DNA from: Candidatus Melainabacteria bacterium
Lineage (GTDB): Bacteria; Cyanobacteriota; Vampirovibrionia; Gastranaerophilales; Gastranaerophilaceae
Length of the DNA: 64,000 nt
Assembly: GCA_022009935.1 (NCBI GenBank)
Contig: CP091731.1
Coordinates: 1 to 64,000, forward strand
Direction: 5' to 3'
Numbering within the stretch: position 1 is the stretch's first letter; every line of letters starts with the position of its first letter. The notes beneath the pieces are model-generated. The model was not told the origin of the DNA. It made no database searches and was given only the letters and a program-made list of their open reading frames with translations. The position numbers and the translations under genes are program-made. Shown here piece after piece: positions 11,001 to 19,690 of this stretch.

Positions 11001-12311
11001 ATGAATATAATTGATTTAATAGAAAAGAAGAAGCAAAAACAATCTTTAAATCAAGAAGAAATTGAATATTTTGTTAATGGTTATTTAAACGGTGAAATAG
11101 AAGACTATCAAGTCTCGGCTTTGCTTATGGCGATATATTTTGTTGGAATGGACCTTGACGAAACAACGTATCTTACAAAAGCTATGGTGGATTCAGGTGA
11201 AGTTCTCGATTTGAGTTGTCTTGGAGAATTTGTAATAGATAAACATTCAAGTGGCGGAGTGGGAGATAAAATAACAATGATGTTTATGCCACTTGTTGCT
11301 TCGTTGGGTGATTTTAAAGTGGCAAAACTTTCAGGCAGAGGACTTGGGCACACAGGCGGTACCATTGACAAATTTGAAGCGATCCCGAATTTTGATGTTA
11401 ATTTGTCCGATGAAAGATTTTTATCACAAGTTAAAGAAATAAATCTTGCTTTGGCTTCACAAACAAAAACACTCGCACCTGCGGATGGAAAAATATATGC
11501 ACTTCGCGATGTGACTTCAACTGTTAATATAATTCCATTAATAGCATCTTCCATAGTTTCAAAAAAAATAGCAAGCGGTGCAAACTTTATAGTGCTTGAT
11601 GTGAAATATGGAAGTGGTGCATTTATCAAAACAAAGGAAGAAGCTTTGACACTTGCCAAAACAATGGTTGAAGTCGGAAAACGTTTGAACAGAAGCATTA
11701 TTGCTTGTATTACCGATATGAATATGCCTTTGGGTCATGTTGTTGGAAATTCGCTTGAAGTTATAGAAGCCATAGAATTTTTTAAAAGGCAACATGCCAA
11801 ACGATTTAAAAAGAAATTACCTATGCTTTAATTACAACTATTTTATATAAAACAAACAAGTTCAAAACAAAAGATGAAATTGAACAAGCTATAGACAACT
11901 CAATAAAATCCGGGCATGCTTTAAACACATTTAGAAAAATGATTAAAGCTCAAAACGGAGAAGAAAAAGTTTTGGATGATTATTCATTGTTTGGAACAAC
12001 AGAAAGTAAGTTTTTTGTAAAAGCAGCTCAAAATGGTTATATATCTGACATTGATGCGCTTAAAATTGCAAAGGCATGCAAAATGCTAGGTGCAGGCCGA
12101 ACAAAAAAAGATGAAAAAATAGATTTAAATGTTGGAATTTATCTCAATAAACATTATGGAGATGAAGTTAAAGCAGGTGAAATCATTGCGACTTTATACT
12201 ATAATGAGTCAAAAAAATTTAGATGAAGCTATAAAATATACCCAAAATGCTTTTAAATATACAAGTGAAAAGCCACAAAAGCGAAAGCTTGTGTATAAAA
12301 CTGTTGAATAA
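11001..12311 (+). CDS. Pyrimidine-nucleoside/thymidine phosphorylase
   Basis: This enzyme cleaves (deoxy)pyrimidine nucleosides with phosphate in nucleoside salvage. The family signature KHSSGGVGDK lies near residue 82. It is followed by KLSGRGLGHTGGTIDKFEA and DVKYGSGAF, the phosphate- and base-binding region. The C-terminal all-beta domain ends in KRKLVYKTVE. Length is about 436 aa after repair of shifts near 11790, 11830 and 12215, matching the Pdp/DeoA family. Pdp and DeoA cannot be separated by eye, so no symbol is given. A good promoter for tRNA-Lys follows directly. Confidence 0.9.
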
Positions 12312-12321
12312 TAAAAAAGTG

Positions 12322-12350
12322 TTGACACAAAATTTTGTTCTTGGTATTTT
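12322..12350 (+). promoter_or_regulatory. Promoter of tRNA-Lys
   Basis: TTGACA (12322-12327) and TATTTT (12345-12350) are 17 bp apart, and the tRNA starts 23 bp downstream. The perfect -35 box fits a stable-RNA promoter. Confidence 0.6.
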
Positions 12351-12372
12351 AATAAAGTAAGTTAAATAGTTT

Positions 12373-12445
12373 GCGTCTGTAGCTCAGCAGGTAGAGCACT
12401 CCCCTTTTAAGGGATAGGTCGCGCGTTCGAATCGCGCCAGACGCA
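12373..12445 (+). tRNA. tRNA-Lys (anticodon UUU)
   Basis: A 73-nt cloverleaf can be drawn by hand. The 7-bp acceptor stem GCGTCTG/CAGACGC is complete, with discriminator A. The D arm is GCTC...GAGC. The anticodon stem CTCCC/GGGAT (one terminal mismatch) has loop CTTTTAA, placing TTT at positions 34-36. The T arm is GCGCG-TTCGAAT-CGCGC. The 3' CCA is not encoded. tRNA-Lys(UUU) is a standard substrate of MnmE and MnmA, both encoded in this window. Confidence 0.95.
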
Positions 12446-12462
12446 AATTTTTTGTTTTTATT

Positions 12463-13409
12463 TTAAGATAGTTTCCTAATCTTCAACCAAGCTTTTAGTT
12501 TACCAAATATTCCATAACCTTTTAAGTTAGTTAATTTTAAAATTTTATTATCTTTTGTTGCAATATAAATAGTTCTATTTTTTTCAACTTTTACAATTTC
12601 ACCTTGTTTATAAAGCTTTTTACTAAAATTCTCTATTATTTCATAATTTTCAAAATAAAAGAAATCGTTTTTTAAATATACATATACTTTTGAAAATGGA
12701 AGAATTGCTCGTATTTGACAATCGATTTCATTTGAATTTTTTTTATTAAAATCAATAATAACATCATTTTCATTAATTGCTTTTTGGTATGTAGCTTTAT
12801 TTTCATCTTGTATTTTGGGTATAATATATTTTCCATTATTAAATTGCGAAATAATATATGGAATTTTATTTTTAACGACTGCGCAAGTTTTGTGTTTCAG
12901 TGTTTTACTGTTGTCAAATTGTTCTATTTTGATTTTTTTCTTGCATAAGTATAGATCCGGAGTCAAAATTTTTATCCATTATATGAAAAGTAACACCTGT
13001 TTCGTCTTCATTATTTAATATAACCTGTAAATATGGGTTTTGAACCGCGATATTTAGGTAAAAGAGAAGGATGTACGTTTATTGTTGCTATTTTAGGAAT
13101 ATTAAACGTTGTTTCTTCAAATTTTTCGCTCCAAGAACCTACAAATATAATATCCGGATTTAATTTTAATAATTGTTTTTGAAAATTATGACTGTTGACA
13201 CTTCTTCCTTTTAATATATTTAAATTGAGACTTTTAGAAAAAGTATAGTCTTTTGAAGGATTAATAATATTTTTAAAAAATAACTTTATAGGATTGAGTT
13301 TAACAAGTTCATCATAAAAAACACCAACAATTTTGGCATTTGAGTTTAAACAACCCTGAATTATATTAGCATACATTGTTCCATAGCCAATAACTACAAT
13401 TTTGAGCAT
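12463..13409 (-). CDS. Formyltransferase-family protein (Fmt-like)
   Basis: The N-terminal domain is the 10-formyl-tetrahydrofolate-dependent formyltransferase fold. It has NVHPSLLPKYRGSKPI (catalytic Asn and His) and, after a shift at about 12990, the ETGVTFHIMDKNFDSG motif with the catalytic Asp. The C-terminal 130 residues could be the Fmt C-terminal tRNA-binding domain. The normal Fmt start with a GTPEFA-like loop is missing, and the gene is not next to def. It is therefore either a divergent methionyl-tRNA formyltransferase or a sugar N-formyltransferase. It follows the zinc-ribbon gene by 6 bp. Confidence 0.6.
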
Positions 13410-13415
13410 GAGAAA

Positions 13416-13746
13416 TTAAATTTTTAATTTTTTCAAACAATTATCACAAATAAACCCTGTTTTTTCTGCCAGGTTTAAATTCACATCCGCAACGAACGCA
13501 TTTAACGGTGAGAATATCATTTATTTGAACAAACTTTGCATTATTGAAAAAAGTTTCAAATTCTTTTGAACTGATATTAAATTTTTCCATAATATGAGCC
13601 ATAGAAACGCTGTCTTTGTCTAACGATAAAACATAATTGCAAATATCTTCTGCTAATTTATTTTGCTCCTCATAACAAGAATCGCATATATCACGATTTT
13701 TCTTCATAAAAAGTTTACCGCATTTTTTGCAATTGGCAAGAGACAT
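13416..13746 (-). CDS. Zinc-ribbon protein resembling flagellar-operon protein YvyF
   Basis: The short protein opens with MSLANCKKCGKLFMKK followed by ICDSCYEE, a four-cysteine zinc ribbon. A helical, winged-helix-like middle comes next (VSMAHIMEKFNISSKEFE). A second pair of CxxC motifs follows, CVRCG and, after removing one A at about 13455, CDNC. This layout resembles the YvyF-type protein found in flagellar/competence operons of Firmicutes. It lies just upstream of the formyltransferase gene, and no flagellar genes are adjacent. The role is unknown. Confidence 0.6.
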
Positions 13747-13813
13747 TTTTAACTCCTTTTTGCTTAGAAACTTACTTTAAGTTTACTATATTTTGCTAAT
13801 TTTAGCAATAAAT

Positions 13814-14143
13814 TTAAGCAAATATTTTATAGTATACAAAAGAAAAAGAAGCCAAAAATATAACAGAACAAGTTAAAGTTAGTGGGAATGAAATGTGTTT
13901 ATTGAGTAAAAATAATAAAACTATAATAAAAATGAATAATGGAATTATACCTAAAATGGCTGAGTTTAGAAAATTGCTAAGTAAAACAACATCACGTTTT
14001 TTCGTAATAAAGCCACAAAACAGAAAGAATAATGTTTATTGGCAAAACAGCTATTATGCCACCAAGCAGTGAACTTTTTTAGCTATTTCTGTTATCAAAA
14101 TTATTGTTATCGCTGAGGTCAATGCTTTTATTATTAATAACAT
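13814..14143 (-). CDS. Small integral membrane protein (GlpM/DUF3147-like)
   Basis: This gene is hidden by two frameshifts, near 14075 and 13998. The repaired frame gives about 110 aa with four hydrophobic segments. The first contains ITEIAKKSSLLGGIIAVLP, followed by a WLYYEK motif. That combination matches the small GlpM/DUF3147 membrane family, whose function is not settled. A very good ribosome site (AAGGAGA) lies 5 bp before the ATG at 14143, which supports the gene although it cannot be read in one frame. It is on the same strand as the zinc-ribbon gene. Confidence 0.6.
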
Positions 14144-14287
14144 TTTGGTCTCCTTGTGTATTGTTTACAAAACAATGTTTGTTTAAACTAACTTTGTTTT
14201 TATTTTGTCATAAATTCTAAAAATATGCAATACCTATTTTTTTAACTTATTGTTAATAAGAATATTTTAGATAGGTTTAAAAAAAGC

Positions 14288-14343
14288 AAGAAGTTTGAGA
14301 GAATGTGCATTGATTTAGGGAAGTATCAGCCGGTGGACTTCTT
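14288..14343 (+). repeat. Twin element, copy 1
   Basis: It starts AAGAAGTTTGAG, contains CATTGAT, and ends in AAGTATCAGCCGGTGGACTT. The end can fold as AAGT/ACTT enclosing CA/TG. It is 91 bp from copy 2, counted between starts. Confidence 0.65.
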
Positions 14344-14378
14344 TGCAGGAATTGAGTCAGTTTGTAAAAAAAATAGAC

Positions 14379-14433
14379 AAGAAGTTTGAGAAATAACTCA
14401 TTGATAGTTGAAGTGTCAGCCGATGGACTTTTT
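14379..14433 (+). repeat. Twin element, copy 2
   Basis: It has the same opening (AAGAAGTTTGAG), the same CATTGAT, and ends in AAGTGTCAGCCGATGGACTT followed by seven T. The differences from copy 1 leave the AAGT/ACTT pairing possible, as in a retained RNA hairpin. The T-run would suit a terminator or attenuator. Confidence 0.65.
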
Positions 14434-14484
14434 TTGTTAGAATTTGGTTAATAAATGAAATCATAAACAATAGACAACTTTTTG

Positions 14485-14493
14485 TGCTAGAAT
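14485..14493 (+). promoter_or_regulatory. Extended -10 promoter of rlmN
   Basis: TGC-TAGAAT ends exactly 6 bp before the ATG. Transcription would begin at or next to the start codon, and there is no Shine-Dalgarno sequence. Confidence 0.5.
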
Positions 14494-14499
14494 TTTAAT

Positions 14500-15541
14500 A
14501 TGGAAAAATTTATTACACAAATGACAAAAAGAAGAGCTTGAAGAGTTTTGTTTGTCGATAGGTGAAACAAAATACCGTGCAAGCCAAATTAGAAATTGGA
14601 TTTATTTTAAAAATGCTTCAAGTTTTGATATGATGACAGATTTGTCAAAAAAGTTTCGAGAAAAAGATAAAAGAAGAAATTAATATATCATCTTATAAAA
14701 TAAAACAAAAGCAGGTAAGTGCAGACGGAACAGTCAAATATTTACTTGAGTTTCAAGATGAAAATTGTGTTGAAACTGTATTAATGAGATTCGATAATCG
14801 TGAAAATTTGACTGCTTGTGTAAGTTCCCAAGTTGGATGTCAAATGGGGTGCAAGTTTTGTGCAACAGCAAAACGTGGCTTTATCAGAAATCTTGAACCT
14901 TTTGAGATTGTTGAGCAGGTGCTTGCCATTCAACAGGATTTAAACATAAAGGTTACAAATGTTGTTTTTATGGGGCAGGGTGAGCCTTTGCAAAATTTAG
15001 ATAATGTTCTTAAGGCTATTGATATTTTAAATAATGAATTCCAAATCGGTAAAAGAAGAATTACTGTATCGACTTGCGGGGTGGTAAGTGGTATAAATAA
15101 ACTTGCTGAAATAAATTTTCAACCTACTCTTGCTATTTCGCTTCATTGTGCGGATGATGAAAAACGTTCACAAATTATGCCTATCAATAAAAAAATATCC
15201 GATAAGTGTTTTAATTAATTCTTTGAAGGATTTTGTAAATAAAACGAAAAAACAGAATTACAATTGAGTATACATTAATTGGTGGCAATAATGACAGTCT
15301 GACTGATGCAAAAAAATTAAGTTTACTTATAAAAGATTTGAAGTGTAATGTAAATTTGATTATTTATAATCCTGTTTTTGGTGACAAATTTAAACGACCT
15401 GAAAAAATAAATATACAAAAATTTAAATATATTTTGGAACAAGCCGGAAAAAAAAGTAACAATACGCCTTGAACGTGGCGCTGATATTGATGCAGCTTGT
15501 GGTCAGTTAAGTGGAAAATATAATAAACTTGAAGAAAAGTA
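14500..15541 (+). CDS. rlmN: 23S rRNA/tRNA adenine-C2 methyltransferase (radical SAM)
   Basis: RlmN methylates C2 of A2503 in 23S rRNA and A37 in some tRNAs by a radical-SAM, methyl-cysteine mechanism. The CxxxCxxC cluster is in VGCQMGCKFCATAKRGF. NVVFMGQGEPLQN and RRITVSTCGVV follow. The N-terminal helical domain (RASQIRNWIYFKNA) and the C-terminus, with the second conserved cysteine region (ERGADIDAACGQL), are recovered after shifts near 14535, 14655, 15205 and 15450. Length is about 346 aa, as expected. The predicted promoter suggests a leaderless mRNA. Confidence 0.92.
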
Positions 15542-15548
15542 GCGTGAA

Positions 15549-16139
15549 ATTATAAAATATTTAATTTTTTTACAATATCTTCAATTTGTACTTTTAGGCT
15601 TTTTTCATTGGTGTTATTTTTTAATAACAAAATTTGATAAAGGTATTTTTAAATTTTCATCCATTTGTGTGTTCATAATTTTTTTGCAAATTCTTCGCTA
15701 TAATTGTTTCGTTTCATCAAACGTTCAAGTCGAATGTTTTCATTTGCTTGAACAAAATGATAATATCAAACATATTTTGCAATTTTGCTTCAAACAAAAG
15801 AGGAATAGAGGCTATTGTTGCTTTTTTCGTCTTTATTTTGTTCGAAAAATTCATTTATTTTTCTTATAACTTCAATGTGGATAATATTTTCAAGTTTTGT
15901 TCTTAAATTTTTGTTTTCAAAAACAATTTTTCCTATTTTTTTTCTGGACAAAGTGTTGTTTTCAGATATATCAAAATTTTGGAAAATGCTTGTAACTTTT
16001 TTATAATATTTTTGTCATTTTTAAGCAAATCATGTACAATATCATCTGCTGAAATGACCTTAAAACCAAAGCTTTTAAATATATTTTCACTTATTGTTTT
16101 TCCTGATGCGATGTTGCCCGTCAAACCGATTTTTAACAT
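15549..16139 (-). CDS. coaE: Dephospho-CoA kinase
   Basis: This enzyme carries out the last step of coenzyme A synthesis, phosphorylating the ribose 3'-OH. The P-loop is LKIGLTGNIASGKT, followed by GFKVISADDIVHDLL, both typical of CoaE. The middle and C-terminal parts are only recoverable piecewise because of shifts near 15960, 15885, 15810 and 15700. The frame then runs to a TAA at 15549, giving about 197 aa. Its end lies 7 bp from the converging rlmN stop. Confidence 0.87.
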
Positions 16140-16252
16140 ATGTTTTTTGTTGCTCCAAATAAACTCTTTTATTATTTTAAATTATGTAAACAAAAATGTA
16201 AAATTTCTTTAAATAAAAGCTTTTTTAATTTAAAATATATATTATAAAATAT

Positions 16253-16954
16253 ATGAATAAAAATAGTATTTTAATAGAGAATTATTTGGTGGATAAGTAT
16301 ATGAGAAATAAAATTACAGATACCGAGGAAGCGAGTTTATTGGCTAAGTCAGCAAGAAATTTTTACACAACAGATGTTATAAAGAAAACAACAAAATTTA
16401 CCAACCAACAAATTCTTGATTTATGTAAAAATGGCATTGTGCAGCCTAAAAAGACATTAGACGGAAAAATTTATTTCACAAAAGATGATTTTTCTGTAAT
16501 GCAAAAACTTTCAAAAGCGCATGAAGAACTTGGTTTGCTTGATAACGATGAAAATATAGATAAACCTTTTGTGGAAAAAAAGGAAAAACCTGATACACCA
16601 AAATTTGAAATAAAACCTAAAATTAAATTACCAAAACTTTCTCAAAAAACTGATAATACTGTCAATAAAAATTCTGCGGTGCAAAATGCGCAAATTGAAA
16701 CAAACAACAATCTTAATATTAAAGAATTTGAAAGTAGTATTATAAACAAAATGGAAGAATTGCTTACAAAGAAACTTGATGGGTTGGATGAAGTTGTTGT
16801 GGAACTTATTCGTACTAAAACTGAAATAAACATGTTGCGTTCTAAGTTAGATGAAATGGAAGCTAAAAACTATACTTTATCAAATGAAGTAAATTCTTAT
16901 AAAAATATTGGTTTTGGACTATATATTAAATCAAAAGAAGATATGAAAAATTGA
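16253..16954 (+). CDS. MerR-like DNA-binding domain with coiled coil
   Basis: The 233-aa frame is intact. Residues about 37-95 (FYTTDVIKKTTKFTNQQI, then LCKNGIVQPKK and a Y.TKDDF) match the winged-helix pattern at the start of MerR regulators. A charged, lysine/proline-rich linker follows. The C-terminus (about 160-225) is a heptad coiled coil, ELLTKKLDGLDEVVVELI. MerR effector domains are absent. It might bind DNA as a dimer in regulation or nucleoid organisation. A TATTAT box 7 bp before the ATG and no ribosome site suggest a leaderless message. argS follows 12 bp downstream. Confidence 0.6.
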   Translation: MNKNSILIENYLVDKYMRNKITDTEEASLLAKSARNFYTTDVIKKTTKFTNQQILDLCKNGIVQPKKTLDGKIYFTKDDFSVMQKLSKAHEELGLLDNDENIDKPFVEKKEKPDTPKFEIKPKIKLPKLSQKTDNTVNKNSAVQNAQIETNNNLNIKEFESSIINKMEELLTKKLDGLDEVVVELIRTKTEINMLRSKLDEMEAKNYTLSNEVNSYKNIGFGLYIKSKEDMKN

Positions 16955-16966
16955 AAGAGATTTTAA

Positions 16967-18721
16967 ATGTTAAAAAATGAAATAAAAAATATTGTTGAAA
17001 AAAGTATTGAAAAAAGCCATAGAAAAAAAAAGAATTGAATTTAGGTGACGATTATGAAGTTAATCTTAGCGTTGAAACACCTAAAAAAACAGAGTTTGGT
17101 GATTTTGCAGTGAACATTTCAAAACTTTCAAAATATGCCAGAAAATCGCCGGTTGAAATAGCAAACATTCTTAAAAATAATCTGGATGCAAAAGATTGCG
17201 AAATAAACATAGTTGGTGGTTTCATTAATTTTAAACTTGGTAAATCTTATTTAAAAAATATATTAAACGAAATATATGAAAAAAAAGAAGAATATATAAA
17301 AAATAACATTGGATGTGGCAAAAAGTTTTGTTGGAGTACGTTTCAGCCAATCCTACAAGGCCTTTTCATATAGGTCATGGTCGTTGGGCTGCTTTTGGCA
17401 GCGCTCTTGCCAATATACTTAAAGCTTCAGATTATAATGTTCATCAAGAGTTTTATATAAATGATGCGGGAAATCAAATTAAAAATTTGGGAAATTCTTT
17501 ATATATTCGCCTTATGCAAGTAATGGGAGAAAAAATTGATTTTCCTTATGATGATGAAATTGCTATAAAAAATTATTATTCAGGTGATTATTTAGTAAGT
17601 GTTGGAGAAAAATTTTTATCAGAAAATTATGACACAGCAAACAAAATAAAATCAGAAGGTTTGACCAAAGAAAACCTTGAAATTTTGTCAAACTATGCTA
17701 AAAAAGCCATGTTTGATTTGCAACACGAAACATTAAAGAATTTTAGAACCAATTTTGATGAATATTTTTCAGAATGTTCGTTGTACAAATCAAACGAAGT
17801 TGAAAATTGTGTTGCATATTTGAAAGATAAAAATCTTATTTATGAACAAGATGGTGCTTTGTGGTTTAAAACAACTCAGTTTGGAGATGAGCAAGATAGA
17901 GTTATAAAAAAACAAGATGGCTCAAACACTTATTTGACATCTGACATAGCCTATCATATCAATAAGCTTAAACGTGGGTATGATATATTGATAAATGTTT
18001 GGGGAGCTGACCACCATGGGTATATTCCACGTATAAAAGCTGCTATTGAAGCATTCGGATATAATCCAAATGCGCTTGAAGTAATATTGGGACAGCTTGT
18101 AAACTTAATTATTGATGGTGAACAAGCACGAATGGGGAAACGCTCTAAAATGATTACTTTATCTGATTTAATAGATGAAGTTGGTGTGGATGCTACACGT
18201 TTTTGGATGCTTATGAGAAGTTGTGACACAACTTTAGATTTTGATGTAAACCTTGCTAAAAGTGCAAATGATGACAATCCTGTATTTTATGCACAGTATG
18301 CACACGCAAGAGCTTGTTCTATTTTACGCCATGCCCAAGGTGAAGGAATTGACAACACTAAAAATTTAAAACAACAGTTTTCTAAGGAAGAGTTGAACAA
18401 CATTTTCTTAACCGTAACAAATTTCAATTTGGATGTATTATTTGATGATGAGTCCGGTTTTGAAGCCATTAAAAAACTTGTTCTAAAATTAGAAGAAATA
18501 AAAGCGTTATTTATAACTGTGCTAATAATCGAAGTGTTTATCAGGTATGCAAATACTTGCTTGAATTAGGTCAAACCTTTCACCAATTTTATAATACCAA
18601 TAGAGTATTAACGGATAATGTCGAACAAACCAAAGCAAGACTTATTTTGGTAAATGCATTTATTATTATAATGAATTTGGGACTTGATGTTATTGGTGTT
18701 GAAGCACCTCAAAAAATGTAA
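16967..18721 (+). CDS. argS: Arginyl-tRNA synthetase
   Basis: This class I synthetase charges tRNA-Arg. The N-terminal Add-1 domain (VETPKKTEFGDFAVNISK) is followed by the HIGH motif in PFHIGHGRWAAFGSAL and by FYINDAGNQIKNLGNSL. AWGADHHGY-type sequence appears as NVWGADHHGYIPRIK, and the KMSK-equivalent region is ARMGKRSKMITL. The anticodon-binding helical domain (YAQYAHARACSIL) ends with EAPQKM. Shifts near 17020, 17325 and 18515 are repaired. The length of about 580 aa is normal. It is probably co-transcribed with the MerR-like gene. Confidence 0.95.
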
Positions 18722-18775
18722 AATATTTAGTTTACAAAATTTAACAATCATACTAAATAAAAGCAATTTTTCTTT

Positions 18776-19051
18776 TTAAAATGTTTTTATTAAAGTGTAG
18801 GATGTAAAAAAAATAAAAAAAATGGAACAAAAGGCTTGTTCCAAGTATAAAGTGTGAATTAAGTATAAGTATAAAGTGTGAAATATGTGTTATTAATTGA
18901 TATTATGTTTGTGATATATATATAAAGTATATCACGAATGTAATATTTCAGTTTTTGTAAAACTTGTTACAAAGTTTACAAAAAGGTGCAAATATTAATA
19001 TTTGCACCTTTTTCTTATTTTACAAATAATATTTGAACTAAGTTTCAATAG
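18776..19051 (-). repeat. Tandem intergenic unit, copy 1
   Basis: From left to right on the plus strand it contains a GGAACAAAAGGCTTGTTCC hairpin (18824-18842), two AAGTATAAAGTGTG stretches, and a GTGATATA...TATATCAC hairpin. ATATTTCAGTTTTTGTA, TTGTTACAAA and a perfect 24-bp palindrome (18985-19008) follow. Read on the minus strand, the GGAACAAG/TTGTTCC hairpin is followed by long T-tracts and would be a good terminator. The unit could therefore be a small RNA transcribed leftward. Confidence 0.75.
18980..19013. terminator. Bidirectional terminator in copy 1
   Basis: GGTGCAAATATT/AATATTTGCACC is a perfect palindrome flanked by A5 and T5 runs, so it can terminate on either strand. On the plus strand it would serve argS. 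Confidence 0.7.
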
Positions 19052-19057
19052 TTTTTT

Positions 19058-19344
19058 TTTAATATGTTTTATTAAAGTGTAGGATGTAAAAAAAAATAAA
19101 AAAATGGAACAAAAGGTTTGTTCCAAGTATAAAGTGTGAATTAAGTATAAGTATAAAGTGTGAAATATGTGTTATTAATTTATAGATATTACATTTGTGA
19201 TATATGTATATATATAAAGTATATCACGAATGTAATATTTCAGTTTTTGTAGAATTTGTTACAAAAGTTTACAAAAAAGGTGCAAATATTAATATTTGCA
19301 CCTTTTTTTATTTTATAAATAAAATTTAAATTAAGCTTCAATAA
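19058..19344 (-). repeat. Tandem intergenic unit, copy 2
   Basis: It is near-identical to copy 1, offset 282 bp at the GGAAC hairpin (19106-19124) and 294 bp at the palindrome (19279-19302). The extra bases are small insertions. Its right edge runs into the last codons of the 84-aa gene. The corresponding place in copy 1 (19040-19050) still reads like that gene's end, so the duplication included the gene's 3' tip. Confidence 0.75.
19274..19309. terminator. Bidirectional terminator in copy 2
   Basis: This is the same palindrome as in copy 1, with A6 before and T7 after. On the minus strand it lies just behind the 84-aa gene and is probably its terminator. Confidence 0.75.
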
Positions 19345-19585
19345 AGATTCTTTTACCTACAATGTTAGGTTGTCCATTATAATAACCGGCAAAATACCCA
19401 CTTTTTGAAGGATTATTTTTGCCGTAGCTATTATTTGTAATATTTTGAATAAATGGATTTCTTCCATGATCACCACCAAATGTAACTTGATTTTGTTTTT
19501 GTATTGCACTTGCTTGATTTATTTGGGCAACCTGATTTGATGGTGCAAATGCTTTTGATAAAATATTTGCAATATTATTTAGCAT
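19331..19585 (-). CDS. Small FGG-motif protein, 84 aa
   Basis: I do not recognise this gene. The N-terminal half is Q/N/A-rich (QVAQINQASAIQKQNQ) and leads into VTFGGDHGRNPF. The rest is G/N/Y-rich (SGYFAGYYNGQPN). No signal peptide or membrane segment is seen. An AGAGG-like site lies before the ATG. The F-G-G-D motif recurs in the coiled-coil membrane protein at 54439, and similar F-x-G motifs occur in two other proteins here. The gene is followed directly by the duplicated intergenic unit. Confidence 0.6.
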   Translation of the reverse strand: MLNNIANILSKAFAPSNQVAQINQASAIQKQNQVTFGGDHGRNPFIQNITNNSYGKNNPSKSGYFAGYYNGQPNIVGKRIFIEA

Positions 19586-19690
19586 TATTTAAAACCTCTT
19601 AATTTATAATCTAATAATTAAATTATAATGATTAATTATCTATTGTCTATTAATATTTTATAATAATGTTGTTTTTTTGTAAATATAAAA

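Larger units (their letters stand above)
14144..14499. other. Intergenic region between divergent genes
   Basis: This 356-bp gap separates the leftward membrane-protein gene from rlmN. It has no supported coding frame. It contains two imperfect 55-nt copies listed separately, each followed by A/T-rich, promoter-like sequence. TTGTTAGAATTTGG (about 14434) resembles the rlmN promoter stretch at 14483. Confidence 0.6.
18722..19330. other. Intergenic region holding a tandem duplication
   Basis: This 609-bp gap between the converging argS and the 84-aa gene is filled almost entirely by two copies of one ~285-bp unit, described separately. No coding frame in it is supported. Confidence 0.75.

Noticed and set aside
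11108..11698. Long minus-strand open frame across the nucleoside phosphorylase gene.
   Set aside because: It lies antisense to a clear conserved gene and has no recognisable features; it is a shadow frame. The same holds for frames opposite rplU, miaB and the terminal repeat region.
18776..19344. CRISPR array.
   Set aside because: Only two long copies occur, directly adjacent and without short regular repeats, unique spacers or cas genes.
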